Shown piece after piece: positions 1 through 8,825 of a DNA stretch of 16,939 bases. The notes beneath the pieces are model-generated. The model was given only the letters and a program-made list of their open reading frames with translations, was not told where the DNA came from and ran no database searches. The translations under genes were made by a program, and so were the position numbers. This stretch comes from UBA10427 sp003500135 (GTDB taxonomy: Bacteria; Bacteroidota; Bacteroidia; Cytophagales; Cyclobacteriaceae): contig CAWZYQ010000080.1 of NCBI GenBank assembly GCA_963966275.1, positions 1 to 16,939 of the forward strand, written 5' to 3'. Position 1 is the stretch's first letter, and every line of letters begins with the position of its first letter.

Positions 1-48
1 CATCCTTTAGGGCAAATAAAACAAGATTTTAGTCAATCTGAGGATGGT

Positions 49-1224
49 CTACTTACTCATTCCATTGATCATGTTAACCGCATGGGCCCCAACAATTTTT
101 GCTTTCGAATAGGCGGGTAAATGCCTGCCCAAAAAAGTTGATGATCTGTTAATAACCGGCTTTATGATGTCTTCCGTCATGTTGGGAATTTTAAAATCCG
201 GCAATAGATTGATGTATCCGGCTGCCAGGGTAGTCGGGATCAACATATTTGAACCATGAACCCCAATGACCAAATGAGATTGGGCATAAATGCGATTAAA
301 ATAGGCCTCCATTTCCGGCATTATTCGATCCTGCCGGGTATCATTTATCCATTTGGGTACTTTTTGTTCAGTACCCATTCCGGCCAAATAGAATTCTGCT
401 TCCGGAATGTGGCGCTTGATATACGCAGCCAGTTTTGTAAAAAGCCGGAGTTGACGATAGATGAAATAGTGTTTTGCAAATGATAATAAGCCATATTTTT
501 TACTCAAAAGATAAAGGCTTTCATGCCAGCTATCCGGTAACCAATAGCGGTCATTTCTATAGATAAAAGAGATGGTTGCCGGGAAGTTGTAGAACTGATC
601 TATCGGAAAGGCCGATTGTCTGAAATAGGATGAAATAGTGTTATCATCAAGCTTTGGGATGCCATAACGATCGTTCAAAAACACCTTCTCAAAGCGATTG
701 AATTGCTTTTTGATAAATTGGTCGAGACCTTGCACCTCTTTATCCAGCATTGAAAGCGGGGCAGCTACTGACCAAACTTCATTTACACGATCCGGTACCA
801 TCCACCTGATATTCTCGGGTACAATGGCAATGATACCAATCTTTCCGTCTGAAGGGGGCTCCAGATTAAGAAGTTTGTACACCACATGACCATAACAATC
901 GTCGAGACAATTGGTAATAACCACTTCCTCATTTTCACATCTGCCAATTTTTTTAATGGGCAAGCTAACAGTTTTTGATTCCACCACTGATCGGATCAGT
1001 GGCATTGCCAGCCAGTCTTTTATGAGCGGATCATAGTCAGCCTCCTTTCCATTTTTCGTAAACCTGATGGGAAAGGTGTTGCAATGACCTGTTGGCAGAC
1101 TTTTATACCAAAGCTGTTGATCCTCGTCGCATTCTTTCCACAGAAATACCTTTCCGTGGAACCAAAACATGTCATCGGAATAGGGCTGCTTATTGCACTC
1201 AAAATGTGGCTTAATTTCAATCAT
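49..1224 (-). CDS. GT61-like glycosyltransferase family protein (tentative)
   Basis: The 391-residue protein has no signal peptide or clear membrane segment, so it is probably cytoplasmic. The best clue is VIGVHGSNMLIP at residues 319-330. It resembles the G-x-H-G-a-x-l-x-N loop near the C-terminus of DUF563/GT61-type glycosyltransferases, which precedes the nucleotide-sugar site. A YGH motif at 111-113 recalls the N-terminal GH element of the same group. The start is ATG at 1224, and its ATGATTGA overlaps the stop of the upstream sulfotransferase by 8 bases, which implies translational coupling. Pairing with a sulfotransferase suggests the two enzymes build or decorate a sulfated surface glycan or glycolipid. 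Sugar donor and acceptor cannot be read from the sequence. The family call rests on short motifs and could be wrong. Confidence 0.55.
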   Translation of the reverse strand: MIEIKPHFECNKQPYSDDMFWFHGKVFLWKECDEDQQLWYKSLPTGHCNTFPIRFTKNGKEADYDPLIKDWLAMPLIRSVVESKTVSLPIKKIGRCENEEVVITNCLDDCYGHVVYKLLNLEPPSDGKIGIIAIVPENIRWMVPDRVNEVWSVAAPLSMLDKEVQGLDQFIKKQFNRFEKVFLNDRYGIPKLDDNTISSYFRQSAFPIDQFYNFPATISFIYRNDRYWLPDSWHESLYLLSKKYGLLSFAKHYFIYRQLRLFTKLAAYIKRHIPEAEFYLAGMGTEQKVPKWINDTRQDRIMPEMEAYFNRIYAQSHLVIGVHGSNMLIPTTLAAGYINLLPDFKIPNMTEDIIKPVINRSSTFLGRHLPAYSKAKIVGAHAVNMINGMSK

Positions 1225-1879
1225 GCATTAAAGCCTTTATTTTTTCAATATAATCTTCTTTCAGGACATGCTTCCAGTTTTTTCCGCCACCTGTTTTATG
1301 ATTGTAGTGCAACTGCGTTATAGGGTCTACCTCCTGATCTTGATCCGGACTATGCAACGACTGTAATTCCCGGTTGATTTTATCGGCCAAGGTATGATCT
1401 ACTTTCAATATTTCCCAAATGTTGTTTTGCCAGGCCTCATCATTTTCTATATCATTATAATTGATCAAAACATGGCGCCTCTTTTTCCATTTGTGGTCAT
1501 CGACCAGTATTTTTTCTATGATGGAAATGGGCGGAAGACCTTCTTTTATAGTGAGGCTGGATGCGACTTCAATAATATTTCGTGTACTATGGATATAGAT
1601 ACCCGGGAGCATGGCGATTAGCGCATCATAGTGATGGATTTTTAGCAGATATATCTTCCCAAAGCTTAAACTTAATCTACAATCATTTATCCAACCGGCC
1701 CACTTTAGCTTCCCTTTCTTTTGCAAAGCCAGCCTACAGGTATTGTAAACCAATGTACTTCCCGACCTTGGTATTCCCGTAATGAATACTAACCTATTCC
1801 CACATAATAAGAGGATAAAAAATATCATGAAGCGCTTGGGAAACCATAATTTTTGTATGAAATGGTGGCCTATGAACAT
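1217..1879 (-). CDS. Sulfotransferase family protein (short)
   Basis: The 220-residue protein carries both PAPS-binding signatures of sulfotransferases. The 5'-phosphosulfate loop GIPRSGST lies at residues 35-42. The 3'-phosphate motif STRNIIEVASS lies at 98-108, with R100 and S108 eight apart as in the family. It probably transfers sulfate from PAPS to a hydroxyl or amino group on a glycan or lipid. Residues 1-30 are hydrophobic (FMIFFILLLCG) and may anchor the protein or simply lead into the first beta strand. An internal ATG at residue 18 is an alternative start. The usual length is about 250-300 residues, so this is a compact member. Its start lies 5 bases after the histidine-kinase stop and its stop overlaps the next gene by 8 bases, so the three are likely one transcript. 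Confidence 0.8.
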   Translation of the reverse strand: MFIGHHFIQKLWFPKRFMIFFILLLCGNRLVFITGIPRSGSTLVYNTCRLALQKKGKLKWAGWINDCRLSLSFGKIYLLKIHHYDALIAMLPGIYIHSTRNIIEVASSLTIKEGLPPISIIEKILVDDHKWKKRRHVLINYNDIENDEAWQNNIWEILKVDHTLADKINRELQSLHSPDQDQEVDPITQLHYNHKTGGGKNWKHVLKEDYIEKIKALMHD

Positions 1880-1884
1880 GAGAT

Positions 1885-4800
1885 TTAATCGGTCGCATTA
1901 GGTATTGTAACCTTAAAGGTAGTGCCTTCCCCAATTTCTGAGGTCAGTTCAACCTGACCATGGAGCATATATAAAGTCTCTCGCATGATATAAAGTCCCA
2001 GTCCACTTCCTTCAATTTTATTTTCAATACGGTAGAACATATCGAAAATTTTGTCCTGGTGCTGGTTTTCAATGCCTTTACCATTATCGATCACATAAAT
2101 GGTGGCGTTATTTTGATCGACAACTCCTTTAATATCCACCTTCAGCTCCGGTTTGTCAAAGTCGTGATATTTGATGGCATTGGAGATCAGGTTGTTAAAA
2201 ATCATATAAAGGCGATTGGAGTCGCTTTTAAATTTGTTCTTTTTATTGATATCAATACTGAACTGAATGGATTTGGCTTTTGGCGTATGACGGTGTAGCT
2301 CAACAATTTTTTCAAAAAAGCTCCTGAGGTCTATTTCTTCAATTTGAATATCGAGCCGTGAGGCCTTGGAAAAATCGATGATGTCGGTAATGAAGCTTTC
2401 CAGTTTTTTAACGTTGGTATGGATCATAGTTATGATCTCATTTTTGACCTCATCACTTTTTTCCTTTCTAAAGATATCGATAAGCCCTTCAATAGAATTG
2501 AGTGGGGCCTTCAGATCATGCGAAGCGCTGTGCACAATTATATCCAGTTGCTTATTGGATTTTTTAAGTTCACGGTTGGCTTTCAGTAATTCTTCGGTTC
2601 GCTGTTCTACGAGATCAATTAGTTGTTGACGCCTTGTTTTACTGCGCCAATGGTATACGCGATAGGTGATAAAAGCAATGATAACTGATAACAAAACAAA
2701 AGCAATGAAGGCCCACCAACTATAAAACCAGGCGCCTTTTACATGAAAATGAAATGAAGTAGGCTCGCTCCACTTGTATCCACCTTTCTTTCTGGCACGC
2801 ACTTCAAGGGTATAGTCACCCCTATTTAACTGGTAGACGGTAAGCGGTACATTTGGCGATGCTGTCTGCCAGTCCGCATTTTTGCCTAAAACGCGGTATT
2901 GATATTCAATTTGGGTACCGGGAAAACTCAGGGAAATAAACCGGGCCTCAATGGAGCTGCCATTGGGCACATCTACTTTTTTCAGATTAGGATCAACGTC
3001 AGCGCCTCCGACTTTAATACTTTGAAAAAAGGGTGGTTTGGTATCCAGTTCTTCCGAAAAACCGGTAGACCGCTTTGCCACACCTTTTGTAGTGGCTACC
3101 CAAATTCTGCCCAATTGATCTTCATCAATCCCTCGCTTACTGATTGTATTGGATGGTAAGCCGACCGTTTCATCAAAAATATTGGTTTCTCCCGTTTTAA
3201 GGTTCATTTTTATCAGGCCTTTGGTGACGGAAAACCACAAATATTGTTTTTTATCAATTTTAACGGCCCTTACAGGCAGATCATTAATTTGCTTGTGCAG
3301 GGCAACTTTGTGCAGTCCGCTTGAATCCTGCAAAAACAAACCATTCTTGCCACCTAACCAGAATCTCCCTTTATTGTCAATGTCAAAATCCTGGATGTCA
3401 AGCGCATCATTGATTTCGGAGGCTGCCGGCAAACTTAAATTTATAAACTTGTCGGCTTCAGGGTCGAATCGAAACAAATAACCATCAGCGCTGTTTCCGG
3501 CACAAAATATTTCTCCTCCTTTAAATGATTTTACAACGTTGATACGCCTATTTAGACCTGAACCGGGCCCGTAATAGGTGTGGTTATACTTATTGTCAAT
3601 TTTTAATAAACCTGCAGCAATGTCGGGGCTTGCCCACACATTGCCCGATTCATCCGTATTTACGTTGAATATAAAACCCAGCGAATCAGGAAAGGAAACC
3701 TTATTCACAAGTTCTTCATCAATAAAATGATAAAGGCTGAACTTATCGGATACCCACAATTCGTTTTTAAAATGCGCGAGGCTAAAAAAGTAGGCATCAT
3801 CTAGTAAATAGATGTTTTCGTTGTGCCATAGTCCATTATGAAAAGTAAGCCGGTCGAGGCCTTCTTTGAAAACATAATAAATTGTATCGGTATTTTTTGT
3901 GGTAAGCGACTCTACATATCTACTGTATTGAACGGTACTTTTGAAAGCGTTAAAAAAGTTGCGATTGAAAAAATATACGCCATCATTTGTGCTGGCCCAA
4001 ATGTTAAGGTCATTTGAAACAAAAATATCTTCCACAATATATGGACTATCCAATTGCCTTTTTATACCATTCAGTGGATTGAGAAAGTAGATACTTTCAT
4101 CAAAAGTGCCAACTACATATTGGTTGCCATATTTTTTTATACTTGAAATATTGCATGTCGGATCGATCAGGCTGAGCTCCGGTTCCTTATTTCTGATCGA
4201 CATGCGAAATACGCCATGTTGAGCGCCAAATAGAAAAGTATTGGGCGCTTCCTCTAAAACACAACTGGAGCTTTGCAATTTTTTATATTGCTTTACCAGG
4301 TCAAACCGGTCACTTGCAGAATTATATCGGTACAACCGGCCGTAGTAGCTCAAAACCCATGGTAAGCCGTTTTGGTCTTCAAAAAAAACGTAGGAGTGGC
4401 TAAAATTATCAGAGGCCGGGTCTTCTTTGAAAAAATACCTTTTGGAGGTATTAAAGTCGTATTTGGTTATGCTGTTGGGCTCGCTGATCCAAAGACTACC
4501 GCTACGGTCTTCAAAAACTTTTTTCGGGTAACACAATGCTCCTGGTTCCGGGCCAATTTTTCCTTCCAACATTTTTTTGATCTCCGTCGAATGCGGTTTG
4601 CTGATGATTTCGTTGAGGCCTAAATCGGTTAAAACAAATAAGCGGCCTTCTGAGGTTTTATAAAGGTCTTTTACATATGGCGAGGGAAGTTCTTTTAGAT
4701 AAAAGCGAAATTGTAAACCATCATATTTGATCAGCCCTTCGTCAGTACCAATCCATATAAAGCCTTCACTATCCTGATTGATCGTTTTAATCATTTCAGT

Positions 4801-4902
4801 AGTAAGGCCTTCGTTAATGGTATATTGTACAGTTTCAAAAGTTTGCCCAACAAGGGCATTGCTCCACCATATACCTACAAGTAAAATGAATACTGCGCGC
4901 AT
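1885..4902 (-). CDS. Two-component regulator propeller sensor histidine kinase
   Basis: This membrane sensor kinase of 1005 residues has a signal peptide (about 1-20) and then many Reg_prop beta-propeller repeats. Examples are GFIWIGTDEGLIKYDG near 48-63, GNVWASPDIA near 420-430, GRFWLGGKNGLF near 512-523 and GRIWVATTKGVA near 599-610. A Y_Y_Y domain follows at about 655-720, one transmembrane helix at about 727-748, a coiled linker, HisKA and HATPase_c. The phospho-acceptor is H795 in SHDLKAPLNS. The N-box is NNLISNAIKYH (about 903-913), G1 is DNGKG (about 939) and G2 is GSGLGL (about 965). The periplasmic propeller of such proteins is thought to sense a ligand, often a glycan. Unlike hybrid two-component systems it has no receiver and no AraC-type helix-turn-helix, and no response regulator lies in the window. 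ATG at 4902 is preferred over the preceding in-frame GTG. Confidence 0.93.
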   Translation of the reverse strand: MRAVFILLVGIWWSNALVGQTFETVQYTINEGLTTEMIKTINQDSEGFIWIGTDEGLIKYDGLQFRFYLKELPSPYVKDLYKTSEGRLFVLTDLGLNEIISKPHSTEIKKMLEGKIGPEPGALCYPKKVFEDRSGSLWISEPNSITKYDFNTSKRYFFKEDPASDNFSHSYVFFEDQNGLPWVLSYYGRLYRYNSASDRFDLVKQYKKLQSSSCVLEEAPNTFLFGAQHGVFRMSIRNKEPELSLIDPTCNISSIKKYGNQYVVGTFDESIYFLNPLNGIKRQLDSPYIVEDIFVSNDLNIWASTNDGVYFFNRNFFNAFKSTVQYSRYVESLTTKNTDTIYYVFKEGLDRLTFHNGLWHNENIYLLDDAYFFSLAHFKNELWVSDKFSLYHFIDEELVNKVSFPDSLGFIFNVNTDESGNVWASPDIAAGLLKIDNKYNHTYYGPGSGLNRRINVVKSFKGGEIFCAGNSADGYLFRFDPEADKFINLSLPAASEINDALDIQDFDIDNKGRFWLGGKNGLFLQDSSGLHKVALHKQINDLPVRAVKIDKKQYLWFSVTKGLIKMNLKTGETNIFDETVGLPSNTISKRGIDEDQLGRIWVATTKGVAKRSTGFSEELDTKPPFFQSIKVGGADVDPNLKKVDVPNGSSIEARFISLSFPGTQIEYQYRVLGKNADWQTASPNVPLTVYQLNRGDYTLEVRARKKGGYKWSEPTSFHFHVKGAWFYSWWAFIAFVLLSVIIAFITYRVYHWRSKTRRQQLIDLVEQRTEELLKANRELKKSNKQLDIIVHSASHDLKAPLNSIEGLIDIFRKEKSDEVKNEIITMIHTNVKKLESFITDIIDFSKASRLDIQIEEIDLRSFFEKIVELHRHTPKAKSIQFSIDINKKNKFKSDSNRLYMIFNNLISNAIKYHDFDKPELKVDIKGVVDQNNATIYVIDNGKGIENQHQDKIFDMFYRIENKIEGSGLGLYIMRETLYMLHGQVELTSEIGEGTTFKVTIPNATD

Positions 4903-4993
4903 CACTTAGATTGATAAGAGAGGTAAATTACATTTTTTCCCGTGCAATAAATACTCAAAATGAAATTTGTCGACAAAACCGCTATATGTGTCG

Positions 4994-5515
4994 TTAAGGG
5001 AGTGATTTTAGCACAACAGCCCGGCTGGTAAAAGTGAAATTATTGGTGCCGGCCTCATTCATCATCACGGATTCCACCAGGGGTGGATGAGCCCCGTTGG
5101 TACATTCCCATTCCATTAACATATTGGCTCCCAGTCCGCCGGAGAGGTCATATTTACGAATGACGAAATAGGTGGAGGCCAATGGCTTCAAAACCACAGG
5201 CCCTTTGAGATAGTTGCGGATGGGCTCACCATTATTGTTGTAATAATCCAAATAAAGAATTTTTATGGATTGATTCGGATCCGTATTGCGAATAGAAATA
5301 TTTGAAGCAATCGGATAGTCGTGTTCGTCATCGGCATCCCTTAAATGGCTGTATACGGGCACGTAAAGTTGCTGACCTCGGTATTTAACAGTTACGGAGT
5401 CAGGAATCCTGGTGGTGTTTTTAATAAAGTTCGTTTCTGCCTCCGGTTTTTTCGGGGCCTTGCTACATGAAAAACTGATGATCGCTAATGAAATTAATGG
5501 AATGATTTTTTTCAT
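4994..5515 (-). CDS. DUF3124 domain lipoprotein
   Basis: The 173-residue protein starts MKKIIPLISLAIISFSC, a short lipoprotein signal with a relaxed Bacteroidota lipobox (S-F-S-C17), so it is probably membrane-anchored on the periplasmic side. The body from about residue 45 matches my recollection of DUF3124: a YVPVYSHL opening (51-58), a central ISIRNTDPNQSIKIL strand pair (74-88), and GLGANMLMEW at 128-137. The function of the family is unknown. The frame stays open upstream to 5638, but that part lies inside the SDR gene, while ATG at 5515 gives a proper signal peptide 10 bases after the SDR stop. It is probably the last gene of a unit with the SDR and the PQQ-type dehydrogenase. Confidence 0.8.
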   Translation of the reverse strand: MKKIIPLISLAIISFSCSKAPKKPEAETNFIKNTTRIPDSVTVKYRGQQLYVPVYSHLRDADDEHDYPIASNISIRNTDPNQSIKILYLDYYNNNGEPIRNYLKGPVVLKPLASTYFVIRKYDLSGGLGANMLMEWECTNGAHPPLVESVMMNEAGTNNFTFTSRAVVLKSLP

Positions 5516-5525
5516 AGTTCTCAAA

Positions 5526-6314
5526 TTAAATAGAAGGGGTTTTGCCACCATCAACCCTGATACTTGTACCATTAATATAGGCTGCTGAAGGGCCTGCCAG
5601 AAAGCCCGCCAATGCAGCGGTTTCCTCCGGATCTGCAAATCGACCGGCAGGGATTTCAGATTTCATTTTTTTGGCCATTTCCTCAATGCTGACCCCGCTG
5701 TTTTGAGCGTTCTGTTCAATTAAGCTTTCCAACCTTGCAGTATGGGTTAGCCCAGGCAAAATATTGTTAACAGTTATCCCAAAACCACCCAACTCGTTAG
5801 AGATGGTTTTGGCCCAGGAAGCTACGGCGCCCCGAATGGTGTTGGATACCCCTAAGTTGGGTATGGGCGCTTTGACCGAAGTGGATATCACATTTATAAT
5901 CCGGCCATATGCGGCCTTTTTCATTCCGGGTACAAATGCCTGCACCAGTTGTTGATTATTGACCAGGTGTCGTCGAAATGCCAGTTCGAAATCTTCCGAG
6001 GTTGCTTCACTTGCCAAACCCGGAGGGGGTCCTCCCGAGTTATTCACCAGAATGTGAATGTCACCGGCATCTTCCAACAACTGCCCGATCGCCTGATTCA
6101 CTTCTTCCGGATGGTTAAAATCAGCTATTGCGTATCCGTGCTTTTGGTCACTTTCTTTCGGCAGCTCGTTTAAGGTTTTTTTGAGTGATGCTTCGTTACG
6201 CGCCAAAAGAAAAACGTTGGCCCCCAGTCCGGCCAGCTCTATGGCGATGGCTTTTCCTATACCCTGAGTGCTTCCGCATACGACCGCGTTCTTATGATCC
6301 AGTCGAATATCCAT
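5526..6314 (-). CDS. SDR family oxidoreductase with atypical active site
   Basis: The 262-residue protein is a short-chain dehydrogenase/reductase of classical length. The cofactor loop CGSTQGIG lies at 13-20, NNSGG at 91-95 replaces the usual NNAG, and INGTSIRVDGG near the C-terminus is typical of the fold. A41-less VFLLARN (34-40) after strand 2 suggests NADP(H) preference through R39, an inference. The active site is unusual: after the S-T-S segment (144-146), where YxxxK is expected, the sequence reads LGVSNTIRGAV (154-164), leaving S157 and R161 in place of Tyr and Lys. A subgroup of SDRs with LSNxxR at this place is known to me, so the change need not mean a dead gene. It lies 2 bases from the PQQ-type dehydrogenase and 10 bases from the DUF3124 gene. 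The substrate is unknown. Confidence 0.88.
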   Translation of the reverse strand: MDIRLDHKNAVVCGSTQGIGKAIAIELAGLGANVFLLARNEASLKKTLNELPKESDQKHGYAIADFNHPEEVNQAIGQLLEDAGDIHILVNNSGGPPPGLASEATSEDFELAFRRHLVNNQQLVQAFVPGMKKAAYGRIINVISTSVKAPIPNLGVSNTIRGAVASWAKTISNELGGFGITVNNILPGLTHTARLESLIEQNAQNSGVSIEEMAKKMKSEIPAGRFADPEETAALAGFLAGPSAAYINGTSIRVDGGKTPSI

Positions 6315-6316
6315 AG

Positions 6317-7621
6317 CTATTCACCATAGTAGCAAATGCGATAAATCCGGCCCTGCACATCATCCGCTACATACAAACTGCCATCAGGCCCCTGGGCTAA
6401 ACCACAGGGGCGGTAATCGGCATCACCCGGGCTTTCAATATTTTTTGTCCCGGCAAATCCATTGGCAAATACCTCCCACTCACCGGCAGGTTCGCCATTT
6501 TTGAAAGGTACAAAAGCAACCAAATAGCCTGCCTGATCGAGCGGCGCCCTGTTCCACGATCCGTGAAATGCCACAAATGCGCCATTTTTGTAACGCTCGG
6601 GAAACTGATCGCCGGTGTAAAATAATAGGTCATTCGGTGCAAAGTGGCCGGGAAATGCCATTATGGGGTGTTTCTTATCGGCACATCGACCTATAGTTTC
6701 ACTGTCTCCACCGTACTCAGGCGCCAATACTTTTTGGTTTTTGAATTGATCATAGTAGCAATAGGGCCAGCCAAAATCATCACCCATTTCGATTTTGAAA
6801 AACTCTTCTGCAGGCAGGTCGGCATTTTCCTGTTCGGTGTACATATCCGGGTAAAACTGATGTAGCTGATCGCGACCATGCTGAACCGCGTAAAGGCTGT
6901 TCACCTCATCGTTCCAGTGCATGCCTACGAAGTGGCGTATCCCCGTGGCGTACAACTCGCCATCCTCCTGCTTTTGGTTGGGTTTATCAGCGTCAAATTT
7001 CCACACGCCACCGAACCATTCCAATTGTGGACAGGGATCCTGGCCGGGAGAACCGGGGGTACGCAGCTTTTCCATACAGGCATTGGAAGGCGCTCCATTG
7101 TGGACATATAAATTCCCTTCTTTATCAAATGCCATGGGTTTGGCTTTATGTTGGGTACCATCGTGAAAATCAGAAATGATGGTCTCCGGATCACCTTGTG
7201 GTATTTCACCATTTTCCGGCATTTTCCATCGGTACACGGCGTCATCTGAGGAGGCATAAAGATAGCCATTGTGGATCTTTATGTCCGTTCCGCCAAAATT
7301 GCCAAACCTTTCCTCTGAATCGGATCGGCCATCCTGGTCGTTGTCGACCAGTGCCATAATGCCATTGCCGTTTTTGGTGTTACCCAGTTTTACATAAACC
7401 CTGTTTTTATCGTCTACCGCCAGGTGCCGGGCCCTGCCAAGATTGTCAGCAACGATTATGGCCCCAAAGTCCTGCGGCAACTTTAGTGAAGCGTTGTCAG
7501 GGTCCGGGCTGGGCAATTCAGAACTGTTGGTTTCCGGTGCATCAGTAGTCTCACTGCCTGATTTTCCATTGCAACTGAATATTAATACTAAAAAAAGGAT
7601 TAAAAGTATATGAACTTTCAT
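6317..7621 (-). CDS. PQQ-dependent sugar (sorbosone-type) dehydrogenase lipoprotein
   Basis: The 434-residue protein starts with a lipoprotein signal (LIFSC17NG) and a linker rich in S, E, P and D, so it is probably anchored in the envelope facing the periplasm. From about residue 50 it shows the six-bladed propeller of the GDH/sorbosone dehydrogenase family: RARHLAVDDKNRVYV (63-77), GIRHFVGMHW (227-236), GDDFGWPYC (280-288), FYTGDQFPERY (334-344), AFHGSWNRAP (351-360) and a closing GLAQGPDGSLYVADD (407-421). DNDQDGRSDSEE at 93-104 looks like a calcium-binding loop inserted in blade 1. Relatives oxidise aldoses or sorbosone with PQQ; many Bacteroidota homologues are uncharacterised, and no PQQ biosynthesis gene is in this window. 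It is probably the first gene of a unit with the SDR and DUF3124 genes. Confidence 0.85.
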   Translation of the reverse strand: MKVHILLILFLVLIFSCNGKSGSETTDAPETNSSELPSPDPDNASLKLPQDFGAIIVADNLGRARHLAVDDKNRVYVKLGNTKNGNGIMALVDNDQDGRSDSEERFGNFGGTDIKIHNGYLYASSDDAVYRWKMPENGEIPQGDPETIISDFHDGTQHKAKPMAFDKEGNLYVHNGAPSNACMEKLRTPGSPGQDPCPQLEWFGGVWKFDADKPNQKQEDGELYATGIRHFVGMHWNDEVNSLYAVQHGRDQLHQFYPDMYTEQENADLPAEEFFKIEMGDDFGWPYCYYDQFKNQKVLAPEYGGDSETIGRCADKKHPIMAFPGHFAPNDLLFYTGDQFPERYKNGAFVAFHGSWNRAPLDQAGYLVAFVPFKNGEPAGEWEVFANGFAGTKNIESPGDADYRPCGLAQGPDGSLYVADDVQGRIYRICYYGE

Positions 7622-7646
7622 AAATATGCTTTTTGATTATTAGAAT

Positions 7647-7654
7647 TAAAGGTA
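7647..7654 (-). promoter_or_regulatory. Candidate -7 box TACCTTTA before the PQQ-type dehydrogenase
   Basis: Read on the minus strand, TACCTTTA fits the Bacteroidota -7 consensus TAnnTTTG except for the last base. It would put transcription start about 15-20 bases before the ATG at 7621. I found no good TTG element at the expected -33 spacing, so the call is tentative. Confidence 0.35.
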
Positions 7655-7692
7655 AACAAAAAGGAAAAAAAATTCCTATCCTTTAAATACAA

Positions 7693-8724
7693 TCAGGCAT
7701 ACTTTTGTTTGAGTAGTTCATGGTCTTTGCGCATTTGTTCCAGCGAAGGCTGGCGCCTTGTCCACTGGTTGCTCACCGAACGGATGTTATTTATGGTCAC
7801 AGTCAAAGCATCTTTCAAGGGTTCTTTGGCCAGGCCTACCATAGTTGACACCTCATTGCCGAGGAAAAACCTTATTTGACTTTTCACAAGGGCTGCCAGC
7901 GGTTTTGGCATGGTACGCTGGTAGTGATCAATGAGGGCTTGGGTCAGCAATATTCCTTCTTCCGACTTTTTAAAATTGCGCTCCTTAATCGCAATTTCCA
8001 TCGCCATGGCTTCTTTCAGATTGGCCACCAGTAGCTGGTCATCGAGGTGAAGCTGATATCCTATATATCGCCAACGATATAGAAAGGCCTCTTTCTCTTC
8101 GATCGACAAGCGATAGCCCATTTTGGATAATCCTTTCAGAACAATAAACGAAAAGGCCAGATTAGTTCCCGCCATGTCTTCCTGGTTGGCCGGAATGCCC
8201 CAATCCTTATTATAATCGGGGCGCCTGCCGATCATCATACGCACCATGGCATGGATAAGCCTGGTTTTGTTGATCAGCCTATGTCCGGTACCATTTTCTT
8301 TCAGGCTATCCGGCCCCATCAGGTCAATAACGAATTCTGCCGTTTCCAATAATCTCTTGCCCGGTGTTTTCCTGATTTTTTCCGAGAGGTACAGCGTTTT
8401 ATTGCCCGGAGTGGCCGCATAGCAATACGGAAGGGCCATAGCGCCTAAAAGCATCATGATTTCACTGGCGTATTCCGCGTATACCTCTGCCCCCGCATCC
8501 ATTTGTTTCTCATCATACCATTCGGGCTTTTGACGTATCCTTTGCATGAAGTTATCGAGGGGTTCATAACCCGATGAACTTTTGGCGCCTTCTTCAGGCC
8601 TTAATGCTAGAATTTTATAAAGGGCCTCCTTCTGGTCATTTTTAAATATATCAGACATCAGGCCATCTGCCTCTTTATCGCCTTGCAGGCGCATTTTATT
8701 CAGAAAATCTGGCTTCACATTCAT
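7693..8724 (-). CDS. Oxygenase MpaB family protein (DUF2236)
   Basis: The 343-residue soluble protein matches the DUF2236/MpaB/latex-clearing-protein (Lcp) fold, which is helical and binds heme in characterised members. Recognisable are the LPYCYA helix (about 98-103), SEKIRKTPGKRLLETAEF (about 114-131) and NKTRLIHAMVRMMIG (about 152-166). In this last segment H158 is the likely proximal heme ligand by analogy with Lcp. Characterised relatives cleave polyisoprene or act in mycophenolic acid synthesis; most bacterial members have unknown substrates. No signal peptide is visible. The frame extends three codons upstream to GTG at 8733, but ATG at 8724 is the more likely start. It stands alone, with 71 bases to the next gene downstream and 101 bases upstream. 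Confidence 0.82.
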   Translation of the reverse strand: MNVKPDFLNKMRLQGDKEADGLMSDIFKNDQKEALYKILALRPEEGAKSSSGYEPLDNFMQRIRQKPEWYDEKQMDAGAEVYAEYASEIMMLLGAMALPYCYAATPGNKTLYLSEKIRKTPGKRLLETAEFVIDLMGPDSLKENGTGHRLINKTRLIHAMVRMMIGRRPDYNKDWGIPANQEDMAGTNLAFSFIVLKGLSKMGYRLSIEEKEAFLYRWRYIGYQLHLDDQLLVANLKEAMAMEIAIKERNFKKSEEGILLTQALIDHYQRTMPKPLAALVKSQIRFFLGNEVSTMVGLAKEPLKDALTVTINNIRSVSNQWTRRQPSLEQMRKDHELLKQKYA

Positions 8725-8825
8725 AATCAACACATTGAGCCTTTATAATGCGATGTCGACTATAAATGTTTGACAAAGACCTGAAAATTAGAGGAAAGTA
8801 TCTTGTAAGATGATGAATCCAATGT

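Noticed and set aside
1..48. CAT at 1-3 could be the minus-strand ATG of a further gene, preceded by an AAAGG-like sequence
   Set aside because: Only the start codon would be inside the window, so nothing can be verified.
5516..5638. Longer start for the DUF3124 lipoprotein (reading frame open to 5638)
   Set aside because: The extra part lies inside the SDR gene, has no protein-like character, and would hide a clear lipoprotein signal that starts at 5515.
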